64,000 bases of DNA from an uncultured Paracoccaceae bacterium (GCA_947496535.1 CANMDE010000001.1:930001-994000); one strand, 5' to 3'. Shown: positions 38,574 through 47,616, numbered from the stretch's first letter. Notes: a model not told the origin generated them from the sequence alone. Numbers and translations: made by a program.

Positions 38574-39341
38574 ATGGCCCGCCCAGTTATTGGCATCATT
38601 GGAAATAGCCACCTGATCAATGACGATTATGTGGTTCAGGCTGCTGGGCAGATCAATCTGGATGCCGTCCGGCAGGCGGCTGACGGATTGCCGATGATCG
38701 TGCCGGCCGACCCGACTGTGGTATCGATTGAAGATCTCATGGCCACCTGCGACGGGTTTGTCTTTACCGGTGGACGCCCCAATGTGCATCCCGAGGAATA
38801 TGGGGAAGAACCGACAGAGGCCCATGGCGCGTTCGACCGCGCTCGTGACCGGTTGGTGTTGCCGCTGATACGCGCTTGTGTGGCCCAAGGCCAACCAATT
38901 TTTGGAATTTGCCGCGGGTTTCAAGAGGTTAACGTGGCGATGGGCGGCACGCTCTACCCTGAAATTCGTGACCTTCCGGGGCGAGATAATCACCGAATGC
39001 CGCCAGATGGGACACTGGAAGAGAAGTTCGCGATGCGTCATGCCATCCGCTTTGCCGAAGGTGGTGTGTTTCACCGGTTGATGGGTGCGCAGGAGGTGAT
39101 GACCAATTCGCTGCATGGGCAGGGGATCAAGGAGCCGGGCCAGCGTATCGTAGTTGATGGCCATGCGCCGGACGGAACACCAGAGGCGATTTATGTGGCC
39201 GATGCGCCGGGCTTCACGCTTTCGGTGCAGTGGCACCCGGAATGGAATGCCGCAGGTGATCCGGTGTCGGGCGTGCTTTTCTCGGCCTTCGGGGATGCGT
39301 GCCGGGCCTGGGCGTCTGGCGCTTTGCGCAAGGCGGGGTAG
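38574..39341 (+). CDS. Gamma-glutamyl-gamma-aminobutyrate hydrolase family protein (C26)
   Basis: 255-residue class I glutamine amidotransferase-like hydrolase of the PuuD type. The triad is visible: nucleophile Cys113 in IFGICRGFQEVNVAMGGTL, and His221/Glu223 in VQWHPEWN. PuuD splits gamma-glutamyl-GABA in putrescine breakdown, but the family also covers other gamma-glutamyl compounds and no puu genes are nearby, so the exact substrate is open. Start supported by AAAGGA 6 bases upstream. Next gene on the strand is 290 bases away, so it is probably a single-gene unit. Confidence 0.88.
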   Translation: MARPVIGIIGNSHLINDDYVVQAAGQINLDAVRQAADGLPMIVPADPTVVSIEDLMATCDGFVFTGGRPNVHPEEYGEEPTEAHGAFDRARDRLVLPLIRACVAQGQPIFGICRGFQEVNVAMGGTLYPEIRDLPGRDNHRMPPDGTLEEKFAMRHAIRFAEGGVFHRLMGAQEVMTNSLHGQGIKEPGQRIVVDGHAPDGTPEAIYVADAPGFTLSVQWHPEWNAAGDPVSGVLFSAFGDACRAWASGALRKAG

Positions 39342-39620
39342 CAACGTTCGATGGTGTTGCGTGAAGGGGCACCGCACGGTGGTCAGCCCTTTGGGGACGA
39401 ATCATAGGTTAACGCACGTTTTTTCAGGAAATTTTGCTGTCGGCGATCTGTCGGAAAACGTCGGATTTGCGTCGGGCAGTTTTCGGCGGTTTGGTTGGAT
39501 TAACGGCGCGAACGGTGCAAATATAAAGAAAGTGTTAATCTTCGGCAGCGCCGCACTCTTAGCTGATTTGGATCAATTGCAGCGGTGGAAATTATGCCAG
39601 CCTTGCGATGTCAATCGCGA

Positions 39621-39626
39621 AGGAGG
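39621..39626 (+). promoter_or_regulatory. Shine-Dalgarno site that decides the 39632 start
   Basis: AGGAGG lies 5 bases before the ATG at 39632 and only 2 before the ATG at 39629; the upstream in-frame ATG at 39608 lies before this site and has none of its own. Confidence 0.6.
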
Positions 39627-39631
39627 GGATG

Positions 39632-40177
39632 ATGAAAGTCTTGATCGCTTATGGCACCACAGACGGGCAGACGCGCAAGGTCGCCCGCTTTTGCGCATAC
39701 CGTCTTACGGAAGAGGGATATTCGGTGGAACTGCTGCCTGCTGATGATGGCGATGATATCGATCCGGCCCTTTATGACGCGGCATTGATTGCTGGTTCGG
39801 TCCATGCGGGCGGGTATCAAAAGCCGCTTGTAGCCTTTGCAGAGCGTCATGCCGATCATCTGGCTGCGATGCCTGCCGCCTTTCTGTCTGTGTCACTGAC
39901 GGCGGCGGGGGACGACCCGGACGACTGGAAGGGTTTGGAAGACGTTGTGGCCCAATTTGGCGAAAAGACTGGTTGGTCGCCAGATCCTGTCATCCATGTC
40001 GCTGGTGCATTCCGATTTTTGGAGTACGATTTTTTCAAATCGTGGGCGATGCGTTGGATCGCGGCACAGAAGAAGATGGACATAGATCCGCATGTGGACA
40101 CCGAATTCACTGATTGGAACAAGTTGGGCCGGGATGTTGATGATTGGCTAAACGGGGTTGCAGAGAAGGCCGCATGA
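39632..40177 (+). CDS. Flavodoxin-domain protein (HemG-like)
   Basis: 181 residues with a flavodoxin fold: FMN phosphate loop IAYGTTDGQTRKVA near the N-terminus, the second strand IDPALYDAALIAGSVHAGGYQKP, and a C-terminal stretch FLEYDFFKSWAMRWIA. The last region and the HAGGYQKP signature resemble HemG-type menaquinone-dependent protoporphyrinogen dehydrogenases, which lack the long-chain flavodoxin insert. Activity as HemG is possible but unproven; other quinone-linked flavodoxin-like proteins share these features. Strong ribosome site; probably its own transcription unit. Confidence 0.75.
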   Translation: MKVLIAYGTTDGQTRKVARFCAYRLTEEGYSVELLPADDGDDIDPALYDAALIAGSVHAGGYQKPLVAFAERHADHLAAMPAAFLSVSLTAAGDDPDDWKGLEDVVAQFGEKTGWSPDPVIHVAGAFRFLEYDFFKSWAMRWIAAQKKMDIDPHVDTEFTDWNKLGRDVDDWLNGVAEKAA

Positions 40178-40253
40178 CAACAATCGGTACGGGTTGTTGT
40201 TGAGGCGAATTATTGCGTAGGCTGTTGAAGACAATCGCAACTGGAAACCCTGA

Positions 40254-40889
40254 ATGCCTGATCTGAATACGCTGTTGCTCTTTTCGTTGGCGTCGTTTGC
40301 GCTGGTCGCGACACCGGGGCCTGACATGCTGCTTATTGCGGCCCGCAGCGGTGCGCAGGGGCGGTTGGCCGGTTTTGCGACATATTGTGGTGTTGCCGTA
40401 GGTTCCCTTTGCCATGCGTTGGCCTTGGCAGTGGGGTTGTCGCAACTGTTTCTGGCGGTTCCTTATGCCTATGATTTCGTGCGCTATGCCGGGGCTGCCT
40501 ATCTTTTGTTTTTGGCCTGGCAGGCGTTTACCGCGGATCACGATACTGGCAGGCCGGAAACATCACGGCGAAGCCTGACGTTCACGGTGATGTTTCGTCA
40601 GGGGATGCTTTCGAACCTTCTGAACCCCAAGGTCGCATTGTTCTTTCTGGCCCTATTTCCGCAGTTTGTTGATCCGGGCGCAGGCTCTGTCGCGCTGCAG
40701 ATCATGGTGCTCGCTTTGGTTTTGAATGTGATCGGTTTGCTGGTGAACGGAGCGGTCGTTCTTTTGGCAAGCCGCGCGGGGAGCTTTCTGACGGGTGGCG
40801 GTCGCATCGGGCGCTGGCCGCAGTATTTCCTGGGGACTGTATTCGCGGGTCTTGCGGCGCGTCTGGTGTTTGATGGCCAGAGGTCGTGA
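40254..40889 (+). CDS. LysE family translocator (amino acid exporter)
   Basis: 211-residue inner-membrane protein with about six helices. Typical RhtB/LysE features are the N-terminal ATPGPDMLLIAARSG, YCGVAVGSLCHALALAVGL, RYAGAAYLLFLAWQAF, and the middle FRQGMLSNLLNPKVALFFLALFPQFV. Such proteins export amino acids such as homoserine, threonine or lysine; substrate cannot be read from sequence. Its stop overlaps the GTG start of the sugar isomerase-like gene by 4 bases. Confidence 0.9.
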   Translation: MPDLNTLLLFSLASFALVATPGPDMLLIAARSGAQGRLAGFATYCGVAVGSLCHALALAVGLSQLFLAVPYAYDFVRYAGAAYLLFLAWQAFTADHDTGRPETSRRSLTFTVMFRQGMLSNLLNPKVALFFLALFPQFVDPGAGSVALQIMVLALVLNVIGLLVNGAVVLLASRAGSFLTGGGRIGRWPQYFLGTVFAGLAARLVFDGQRS

Positions 40890-41572
40890 AGCGATCCCGG
40901 ATTAATGACATCATGGCAGAGGCGGATGAGATGATCCGCGCCTTCGGCTTTACCTTGCCGCCCTTTGCCTATTGGACGCCCGACGAATTCCGGGCGCACG
41001 CGGAAGAGGCGCAGGCGCTGATTGAGGCCCGATGCGGGTGGGATATTACCGACTACGGGGCGGACGATTTTGACCGGATGGGGCTGTTTTTGTTCACGTT
41101 GCGGAATGGGCGGATCGCAGATCTGCAGCGTGGTAGTGGCATGTGCTATGCCGAAAAGTTGTTGATTTCAAAGCAGGATCAGCTGTCGCCGATGCATACG
41201 CACGTGGTGAAGGCCGAGGACATCATCAATCGCGGTGGCGCGACGTTGGTGGTGGAGCTTTATGGCTCTGACGATGAAGGGCGGTTTGATGAGGCGGCAG
41301 GTGGCACGGTGATGTGCGACGCTGTGGCCCGCGCTTTTGCTGCCGGTGAGAAACTGAAGCTGGCACCGGGTCAAAGCGTGACGCTGATGCCGGGGGACTG
41401 GCATGCGTTCTGGGGTGAGGGGGGCGACGTCTTGATTGGTGAGGTGTCGACCGTGAATGATGATGAAACGGACAATGTATTCCGTGACCCGATTGGCCGG
41501 TTCGCGGAGGTCGAGGAAGATGTGGCACCCACGCATTTGCTGGTGAGTGATTATGAGAAGTGGTTGCGGTAG
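40886..41572 (+). CDS. D-lyxose/D-mannose isomerase family protein
   Basis: 228-residue cupin-fold protein of the D-lyxose ketol-isomerase family (COG3822), which interconvert D-lyxose and D-xylulose or D-mannose and D-fructose with a metal ion. Metal-binding residues are visible in SPMHTHVVKAEDIINRGG and in LMPGDWHAFWGEGGDVLIGEVS. GTG start at 40886 overlaps the LysE gene stop, so both share a message although they have no evident shared pathway. The chain matches the usual length (about 225). No sugar transporter is adjacent. Confidence 0.88.
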   Translation: MKRSRINDIMAEADEMIRAFGFTLPPFAYWTPDEFRAHAEEAQALIEARCGWDITDYGADDFDRMGLFLFTLRNGRIADLQRGSGMCYAEKLLISKQDQLSPMHTHVVKAEDIINRGGATLVVELYGSDDEGRFDEAAGGTVMCDAVARAFAAGEKLKLAPGQSVTLMPGDWHAFWGEGGDVLIGEVSTVNDDETDNVFRDPIGRFAEVEEDVAPTHLLVSDYEKWLR

Positions 41573-41622
41573 GGCGGCAGAATTTCCCGTCTAAGCTGGA
41601 TGACAAAGATGATATCAAAGAA

Positions 41623-42264
41623 ATGAAGAAAGACAAAATCTGGGTGAGCCGCGCAATGACGGATACGCGTCTTGTGCACAAGATAACGAGCAGTTTAGCT
41701 GAGAAAGACTCAAATAGTGTTTTTGATGCTATGCAACGCAACGAGCGCGGTGAACCGCTTCCAGCGGACCGCTTTCCCTCAGTGCTGTTTGGGATGTATC
41801 CAGACAAGCATTTTACAAAACTTCCCGACATCTGTAACGCGGACGGTTTTTGGATTGTGTCATCCCAGTGCGCAGAGATTTTACGACAGTTTGATCTGGG
41901 CAGGACATCATTGTATCCAACAAAGGTATGTCAGCATGATCGGAAAACGCCCGTAGAAGGTCATTACTCCTGCATAAACTTTGGTGAGATAAAAAACGAC
42001 TTCGAGCCAGAAGCCTCACCCAGAGCAAAGCCGTTTGCCGCTTCTAAAGACTTGACGCGGGTAAGCATTTGGAAACTTCCGCTGGCGCCGAAGGATGGCG
42101 ACATTGCGGTAAAACAATCGGCGCGTGAAGGTGTTGACTTGTGGATTGACCCCAAAGTTCGCAAGGCATTCTTTCTGAGTGATCGCCTTGTGAAGGCTCT
42201 CAAACAGGCTGGCCTAACTCGGTACTTTGGCCTGCTAAAATGCCGGGTTGTTGAGGCTAGCTAA
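41623..42264 (+). CDS. Imm11-like (DUF1629) protein, orphan candidate immunity protein
   Basis: 213 residues from the ATG at 41623; a longer frame begins inside the previous gene at 41560. Features that recall the Imm11/DUF1629 family are LPDICNADGFWIVSSQCAEILRQFDLG in the middle (written here as LPDICNADGFWIVSS and CAEILRQFDLG), and a C-terminal block DLWIDPKVRKAFFLSDRLVKAL followed by GLLKCRVVE. No signal or membrane helix. GC content is visibly lower than both neighbours, a sign of transfer. Imm11 proteins are thought to neutralise polymorphic toxins, but no toxin gene is beside it. Family call is moderate. Confidence 0.6.
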   Translation: MKKDKIWVSRAMTDTRLVHKITSSLAEKDSNSVFDAMQRNERGEPLPADRFPSVLFGMYPDKHFTKLPDICNADGFWIVSSQCAEILRQFDLGRTSLYPTKVCQHDRKTPVEGHYSCINFGEIKNDFEPEASPRAKPFAASKDLTRVSIWKLPLAPKDGDIAVKQSAREGVDLWIDPKVRKAFFLSDRLVKALKQAGLTRYFGLLKCRVVEAS

Positions 42265-42304
42265 GCCTCAACCTTTCCAAAAGAATTCATGCAGGGTTGC
42301 ATCC

Positions 42305-44539
42305 TCACAAAATCAAATCAAACGTCTTGATCAGCGGCAACTCCCGCGCCCTCGTTCCGGTCAGATCGAACAGCGCGTTGCCCAATGCTGGCATCGATGG
42401 CGGTGTCCCCGGTTCGCCCACGCCGCCCATGTGGGGATTGGTTTCGAGGATACGGACTTCGAATGCGGGTGTGTTGTGCATCCGCAGGGCATCGTAGTCG
42501 TAGAAATTGTACTGTTCTGCCTCACCGTCGAAGAAGGTGACTTCGCCTTGCATGGCCGCCGAAAGCCCGTAGACCGCGCCGGATGTCATTTGTGCTTCGA
42601 TGATGCTGGGGTCGAGCGCTGTGCCCACGTCGCAGGCGATCCAGACCTTGTTGATGCGGATGCCATTGCCGGTGTCTTCGACCTCAACCACTTCGGCGGT
42701 GGGTGTGCCGAAGGAATAGGTGAAGCCGATGCCACGTCCGATGTTTTCGGGTGTTTCGCCTATCCAGTTGGACATCTCGCCCACGGCTTCGATGACGCCT
42801 GCAGAGGGCGCGTGTTCGGCGCGGGCCATGTTCAGGCGGAATGCGAGCGGGTCGGTTTCGGCGGCGTGCGCCATTTCGTCGATGAAGGTATCAAAGAAGA
42901 AACCGTTGAAGGAGTTGCCGACCGAGCGCCAAAAACCCAAGGGCACGTCGATATCAGTCAGGTGTCCGGTGAGCCGGAAGTTGGGGATCGCGTAGGGCTG
43001 GTCGGCGGCGCCTTCCACATGGCCCCGGTCAGGGCCGGGTGGGATTTGGCCGACCAGCCGCATGCTGGAGATGTGGGTCACGGAGGGCGCTGCGACCCTG
43101 CCTTCAAGTAATTGCGCCGTGCCGTTGGCCACTACGCCACGGAATTGCGCGGTCGCGGCCGGACGGTAGAAGTCATGGCGCATGTCTTCTTCCCGGCTCC
43201 ATGTCATTTTGATGGGCGTGTCGGGGAAATCCTTGGCGATACGGGCCGCGTGGCTGGAGAAGTCCCATTCGCCGCGTCGTCCGAAGCCACCGCCAAGCAT
43301 GGTGGTATGGACCGTGACCTGTTCTGGTTCCAGCCCGCAAACTTCGGCGCATTTGTCGCGCACGATGACAGGGGCCTGATTGCCCGACCAGATTTCAAGT
43401 GCTTCACCGGTGTAGAGGGCCGTGGCGTTCATCGGCTCCATCGTGGAATGGGCGAGGAAGGGGACGTGGTAGGTGGCCGTGACTTCGGTGCCGTCGATCG
43501 CGGCTGTCACGTCGCCGTCGTCGCGGATGGTGCTGTCTGGTTCGTTGTCGAGAGAGGCGACGATGGCTTCGCGCAAGCCTTCGGTGGTTTCTGGGTAGCT
43601 GGACGGTTCCCATTCGATATCGACCGCTTCGGCTGCCTGAATGGCGAGCCATGTGTTGCTGGCGACCACGCCGATGCCGTCGCCAAGGTCTACAATCGCT
43701 TCGACGCCGGGCATGTCCTTTGCGATGCTGTCATCGTAGCTGATCATGCCCTGGCGTTTGGGACTCATCCGCACTGTGGCGAATTTCATTCCATCCAGTT
43801 TGGTGTCTGCTGCATAGCTGGCGGTGCCGGTGGATTTCGCGACCATATCGGTGCGGGGCATTGATTTGCCGAGGTATTTCCACTCGGATTTGTCCCGAAG
43901 TTCTACATCCGGTGGGGTGATCTCGCGCACAGCCTCGGCCAGCGACGTGTAGAGTATCGTAGTGCCATCGGGTGCGATGACCGCGCTGTTTTTGGTCTGC
44001 AGCGTATCCGCATCGACGCCAAGCTGGTTAGCTGCCGCCAGTTTCAGCGCCTCGCGGGCCGATGCCCCGGCGTGTCGCATGCGGTCATAGGCATCCTTGG
44101 TTGAGGTCGAGCCACCGGTGACTTGCAGGTTCAGAAGCTTGCCGACCATACCGACGTTTTTACGCAAGTTATGCTGGAATTCGGTGTCGGCGTAATGCCG
44201 GAAGGGCAGGGCGAGGCCGAGCAGCGCTTGGTTGTAATACGCTTGCGCGGGTGGGCCGTGCAGGACGGTGATGTCCTCCCATGCGACGTCCATTTCCTCG
44301 GCAACAAGGGCCGCTAGTGTGGTGTGCACACCTTGGCCCATCTCGGCGCGGGGGGCGATGATCGTGATGCCTTCCTGATTGATCAGGATATAGGGGTTCA
44401 GGGTTGCTTCACCGTCGCCCGCGATCAGCGGGTTGGGCGCATCTTTGCGAACCTGATAAACACCGAAAGCGACCCCGCCGACAATAGCGGCAGTCCCGAT
44501 CAGAAATGTGCGACGGGCGATTTTACCGATGCTTGCCAT
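42305..44539 (-). CDS. Molybdopterin-binding subunit, xanthine dehydrogenase family (IorB-like)
   Basis: 744-residue large subunit of a two-subunit molybdenum hydroxylase. It starts with a twin-arginine signal (KIARRTFLIGTAAIVGG), indicating folded export to the periplasm with its Fe-S partner. Molybdopterin motifs include APRAEMGQGVHTTLAALVAEE, MLGGGFGRRGEWDF, and the active-site glutamate in GGVGEPGTPPSMPALGNAL. The arrangement without an FAD subunit is that of isoquinoline 1-oxidoreductase and related aldehyde dehydrogenases, which pass electrons to cytochromes. It lies 3 bases after the (2Fe-2S) subunit gene. Substrate unknown; aldehydes or N-heterocycles are plausible. Confidence 0.92.
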   Translation of the reverse strand: MASIGKIARRTFLIGTAAIVGGVAFGVYQVRKDAPNPLIAGDGEATLNPYILINQEGITIIAPRAEMGQGVHTTLAALVAEEMDVAWEDITVLHGPPAQAYYNQALLGLALPFRHYADTEFQHNLRKNVGMVGKLLNLQVTGGSTSTKDAYDRMRHAGASAREALKLAAANQLGVDADTLQTKNSAVIAPDGTTILYTSLAEAVREITPPDVELRDKSEWKYLGKSMPRTDMVAKSTGTASYAADTKLDGMKFATVRMSPKRQGMISYDDSIAKDMPGVEAIVDLGDGIGVVASNTWLAIQAAEAVDIEWEPSSYPETTEGLREAIVASLDNEPDSTIRDDGDVTAAIDGTEVTATYHVPFLAHSTMEPMNATALYTGEALEIWSGNQAPVIVRDKCAEVCGLEPEQVTVHTTMLGGGFGRRGEWDFSSHAARIAKDFPDTPIKMTWSREEDMRHDFYRPAATAQFRGVVANGTAQLLEGRVAAPSVTHISSMRLVGQIPPGPDRGHVEGAADQPYAIPNFRLTGHLTDIDVPLGFWRSVGNSFNGFFFDTFIDEMAHAAETDPLAFRLNMARAEHAPSAGVIEAVGEMSNWIGETPENIGRGIGFTYSFGTPTAEVVEVEDTGNGIRINKVWIACDVGTALDPSIIEAQMTSGAVYGLSAAMQGEVTFFDGEAEQYNFYDYDALRMHNTPAFEVRILETNPHMGGVGEPGTPPSMPALGNALFDLTGTRARELPLIKTFDLIL

Positions 44540-44542
44540 TGT

Positions 44543-45007
44543 TTAAGCCTCCTGCAGTTTCTGGGCGGCATCTTTGATCGCGGCCCGGATGCGGGGGTAG
44601 GTGCCACAACGGCAGAGGTTGCCCTGCATGGCGTCGTCAATATCCTGATCAGTCGGGGCTGGCGTTTCGGCCAGCAAGGCAGCTGCGTTCATGATCTGGC
44701 CGGACTGGCAATAGCCACATTGGGCGACCTGGTGATCCACCCAAGCTTGTTGGATAATGGCCATGTTGTCTGGGGTGCCGAGACCTTCGATTGTGGTGAC
44801 CTCGCCCCAGACATCGGCAAGAGCGACCTGGCACGAACGGACCGCTTCGCCGTCGATATGCACGGTGCAGGCCCCGCAGGCAGCCACGCCGCAGCCGAAC
44901 TTGGTTCCCGTCAGGCCGATGTCGTCTCGCAAAACCCAAAGAAGGGGCACGTCTTCGGGTAGGTCAATATCGTGGGCTTTGCCGTTAATCGTCAGGGACG
45001 TGGGCAT
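44543..45007 (-). CDS. (2Fe-2S)-binding subunit of molybdenum hydroxylase (IorA-like)
   Basis: 154-residue small subunit with two [2Fe-2S] clusters. The plant-type N-terminal cluster uses [17 protein letters not shown] and RSCQ; the C-terminal helical domain cluster uses [11 protein letters not shown] and [12 protein letters not shown]. All eight cysteines are present. It passes electrons from the molybdenum site of the adjacent 744-residue subunit to an outside acceptor. Gene order small-large with a 3-base gap shows an operon. It has no export signal of its own, as expected for a partner carried with a Tat substrate. Confidence 0.94.
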   Translation of the reverse strand: MPTSLTINGKAHDIDLPEDVPLLWVLRDDIGLTGTKFGCGVAACGACTVHIDGEAVRSCQVALADVWGEVTTIEGLGTPDNMAIIQQAWVDHQVAQCGYCQSGQIMNAAALLAETPAPTDQDIDDAMQGNLCRCGTYPRIRAAIKDAAQKLQEA

Positions 45008-45065
45008 GGCGGACCTCTTGTGATGAAAGTGAACGATTTGGTTTAGTTTAGGCGAAGTTCAATAT

Positions 45066-46232
45066 TTAGGCAACGACGCTTATTCCTTTGATTTGACCCA
45101 AAAGCTGCGGGATTTTGTCTTTGAAGCGGAAAAAACCATGCGTTGCTTGTGGCCAGGCAGCGCTGTCGTAAGGGCGGATCATTTGTTTTATTGCCTGCCC
45201 GTGCAGGGCGTCATTGGCGGGGCCTGTGGGAATGTAGGACGTGACGATTTGTTCGATGTCGTTTTCCTTTGCCCAGTCGGCGAGGGTTTCTGGAGCGACC
45301 TCTGCGACTGGTCCAAGCTTTTCTGCGAAGCGGTTGGCGCAGTCTTGGATCGCACCTTTGACGAAACCGGTGTTTTGCTGCGCAACCATCAATGGGCTGC
45401 GCCATGCTGTTGTCTGGATGGTGGCGGTAGCGATGGGGCTTATCTGTTCGAGGAGCCAGCTGGGGGACAGGTCTTCTTCTGTGATCAATAGTCCGGTTCT
45501 GAGTGATGGATCGATGCTGTCGCTTACCGGTGCCGGCCCGCGGTCTGGATGCGGTGGACCGTCAAGAGCAGGGGCATGTGTGGCGAGGCCGGTTGGACGG
45601 AACCTGCCTTCGGTATACTTCGCGATATTGTCGGGGCGGGCGAGGTAGGTTTTGCCTTTGGTTTGCAAGCCACCCACCCAGCGCCATGAGAGCGTGTTCG
45701 AGGCTGGGTCCCCATCCAGAAGGTGGCGCAGGAAAAAGTCTGCCCCTAGCGTCCATGGCAGCCGCAGCGTGAATATCCAGATCGAGGCGAACCACATGCG
45801 GGGGTGGTTGTGCAAATATCCGGTGTTGATAAGTTCCTGCGCCCAATGGTCAAAGCAGTCGATGCCCGTTTCGCCTTTGCAGGCTGCTTCCCAGTCTTTC
45901 CGCAGCCCACTTTCGGTTTGGATGCGGTTGAGCGCGGCGTTCAGGTCGGTCTGATAGCTGGTCCAGACGCCGGGCCGCAGTTCGAGCCAGCCTTTCCAGT
46001 ACGTGCGCCAATAAACTTCCTGAATAAATTTCTCCGCCGCTCGGGCCGAATGACGGGTGAGGGCGGTGCGTAACACGTCCTCTTCCGTGATAATCCGGTG
46101 GCGGATGTAGGGCGACAGCATGGAGACGTGGGCGCTGTCATCATAGTTTCGCTTGGCCGCGTAGTCTCGTCCCGAGCGAGGAGCGAAAGCTTGCAGTTTT
46201 TGTAATGCTGTGACGTAAGTCGGATCAAACAT
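45066..46232 (-). CDS. Photolyase/cryptochrome-like protein with FAD domain first
   Basis: 388 residues. The N-terminal 215 form a photolyase FAD-binding domain: HVSMLSPYIRHRIITEEDV, FIQEVYWRTYWKGW, TGYLHNHPRMWFASIWI, LDGDPASNTLSWRWVGGLQ and KTYLARPDNIAKYTEGRF. In ordinary photolyases this domain follows an alpha/beta antenna domain, which is missing upstream here. Instead about 150 residues follow it (from about 240) that look like an alpha/beta Rossmann-type domain (TGLLITEEDLSPSWLL; LADWAKENDIEQIVTSYIP; GFFRFKDKIP). This suggests a circular permutation. DNA repair or light-sensing function is inferred. Starts 58 bases downstream of the molybdenum hydroxylase genes on the same strand as a separate block. 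Confidence 0.82.
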   Translation of the reverse strand: MFDPTYVTALQKLQAFAPRSGRDYAAKRNYDDSAHVSMLSPYIRHRIITEEDVLRTALTRHSARAAEKFIQEVYWRTYWKGWLELRPGVWTSYQTDLNAALNRIQTESGLRKDWEAACKGETGIDCFDHWAQELINTGYLHNHPRMWFASIWIFTLRLPWTLGADFFLRHLLDGDPASNTLSWRWVGGLQTKGKTYLARPDNIAKYTEGRFRPTGLATHAPALDGPPHPDRGPAPVSDSIDPSLRTGLLITEEDLSPSWLLEQISPIATATIQTTAWRSPLMVAQQNTGFVKGAIQDCANRFAEKLGPVAEVAPETLADWAKENDIEQIVTSYIPTGPANDALHGQAIKQMIRPYDSAAWPQATHGFFRFKDKIPQLLGQIKGISVVA

Positions 46233-46276
46233 AGATCGCAGTTAACACCGCCGGTTAGCGTTTCAAGCGGGGCGCG

Positions 46277-47086
46277 TCATTTCAGTGCCTTGATCCATGC
46301 ATCCACAGCGCTGGTGTATTCTGAAGGCTCGCCCAGTAGCGCGTTGAGTTCACCATGTTTGAGGGGGACTGGCAGGATCGTGACAGTATTGTCTGATGAG
46401 GCTGCGGCTTGCTGAAACTCGCGGGCGGCGGGGCAGGAAATGTACCTGCTGCTGGAACAGACAACAAGAAACGGGCCGTCATTGGCGTCCAGATGGGTGT
46501 TGGGTGATGCTGCAGTCCAGTAGATGTGGTCGTCGCCAAAGGCGCTTTCAAACATTTTCAGGTTGGTGCGCTCCATGAGTGAGGTCACATCAAGCGCTGC
46601 TGTGTCCAGCAGGACTGTGCCCTTCCACGGACGCACGCCGGCCTCTTGTTGCATGTCCTGACGGGTGGCAAGCAATGCGGCTACATGCCCACCGGCGGAA
46701 TGACCCATCAAGGTGATCTGTTTGGCGTCGCCGCCAAACTCTGCCGCGCGTGTCTGGACCGTTGCCATGGCTATCGCCAGATCCTCGGCCTGTTCGAGGG
46801 GTGTGGCATCGGGTAGCAGCCGCGTGTTTACCGAAACAAATATGAAGCCTTTGTCGCCCCAGTAATCGACTTTGTTTTCCCAGACCCCCGGATTGGTTTT
46901 GTCACCAGCTTGCCATGCACCGCCATGCAGCATGACGATGATGGGAGCATTGCTGCTGTCGTGTGGCTGGTAGACGTCGAAAGTTTGTTTCTTGTCGGAC
47001 CGATAGGCCACGTCACTGAGGGTTTGTGCAGACGCCCCGGTGACGCCCAGCGAGATTGTTACCAGACCAAAGATCAGCCGTCTCAT
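46277..47086 (-). CDS. Secreted alpha/beta hydrolase (esterase, BD-FAE-like)
   Basis: 269 residues from the ATG at 47086, which starts a signal peptide (MRRLIFGLVTISLGVTGASA); a frame from 47113 adds nine residues. The fold is a carboxylesterase-type alpha/beta hydrolase: oxyanion motif VMLHGGAWQAGDK, nucleophile elbow LMGHSAGGHVAALLA, an Asp in the ANDGPFLVV area and a final histidine in KHGELNALLG. The mature enzyme would act in the periplasm on small esters or as a bimodular feruloyl-esterase-like enzyme; substrate unknown. Probably monocistronic. Confidence 0.85.
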   Translation of the reverse strand: MRRLIFGLVTISLGVTGASAQTLSDVAYRSDKKQTFDVYQPHDSSNAPIIVMLHGGAWQAGDKTNPGVWENKVDYWGDKGFIFVSVNTRLLPDATPLEQAEDLAIAMATVQTRAAEFGGDAKQITLMGHSAGGHVAALLATRQDMQQEAGVRPWKGTVLLDTAALDVTSLMERTNLKMFESAFGDDHIYWTAASPNTHLDANDGPFLVVCSSSRYISCPAAREFQQAAASSDNTVTILPVPLKHGELNALLGEPSEYTSAVDAWIKALK

Positions 47087-47154
47087 GAAAGCCTCATGCG
47101 TTGCCTTGTCCATGATACGGTTCAGGACTGGTATTCACGCGCGGAGTCTGGGCT

Positions 47155-47616
47155 CTAGGCGAAAACTTTTGGTTTTGCCGCAGCACAGAAGCAACCCAGA
47201 ACCATGTCCCAGCCGGTCAGGTAGCTGGCGCTGACCGCGTCGGCGAGCCCGCCCAGAATGTCGAAGCCACCATGGGTCAGGTCGCATTGTGTACCGTCTT
47301 CTGTTTGCTTGAACGCGACGGTGACTACAGTTGCCTCGGCCTCTGTTTTGCCTGGGAACCACGTGAAAGCCAGAAATTTGCCGGGGTCGTAGGCCATAAC
47401 TTTACCCCAGATCAACGTTTCGCCATCGTCCGTGAGTTCGGTAATGTCGCCATCCTTGTGGGCCGCAAAACTGATTTTTCGTGGGGCCTTTTCGTTATGC
47501 GCAGAGACGGAATGCGTCTCGCCCGGCCACCAAGTGTCGATGCCCTTGGTAAAGAGGTTGAATGCCTCATCCGGGCTTAGCGGAACGGTGACGGATTTGT
47601 TGATCGGGTCAGTCAT
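47155..47616 (-). CDS. SRPBCC/AHSA1 family protein
   Basis: 153 residues covering the whole START/AHSA1-like fold: SVTVPLSPDEAFNLFTKGIDTWW at the start, a beta-rich centre with GKVMAYDPGKFLAFTWFPG and VTVAFKQTEDGTQCDLTHGG, and a C-terminal helix TGWDMVLGCFCAAA. These proteins have a hydrophobic pocket; in operons with ArsR-type regulators, as here, their ligand is generally unknown. The ArsR gene upstream overlaps it by 4 bases, so the two are translated together and likely induced together. Confidence 0.88.
   Translation of the reverse strand: MTDPINKSVTVPLSPDEAFNLFTKGIDTWWPGETHSVSAHNEKAPRKISFAAHKDGDITELTDDGETLIWGKVMAYDPGKFLAFTWFPGKTEAEATVVTVAFKQTEDGTQCDLTHGGFDILGGLADAVSASYLTGWDMVLGCFCAAAKPKVFA

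Noticed and set aside
42248..43864. Long + strand frames (287 and 250 codons)
   Set aside because: Antisense shadows of the molybdopterin subunit gene, caused by high GC at third positions.
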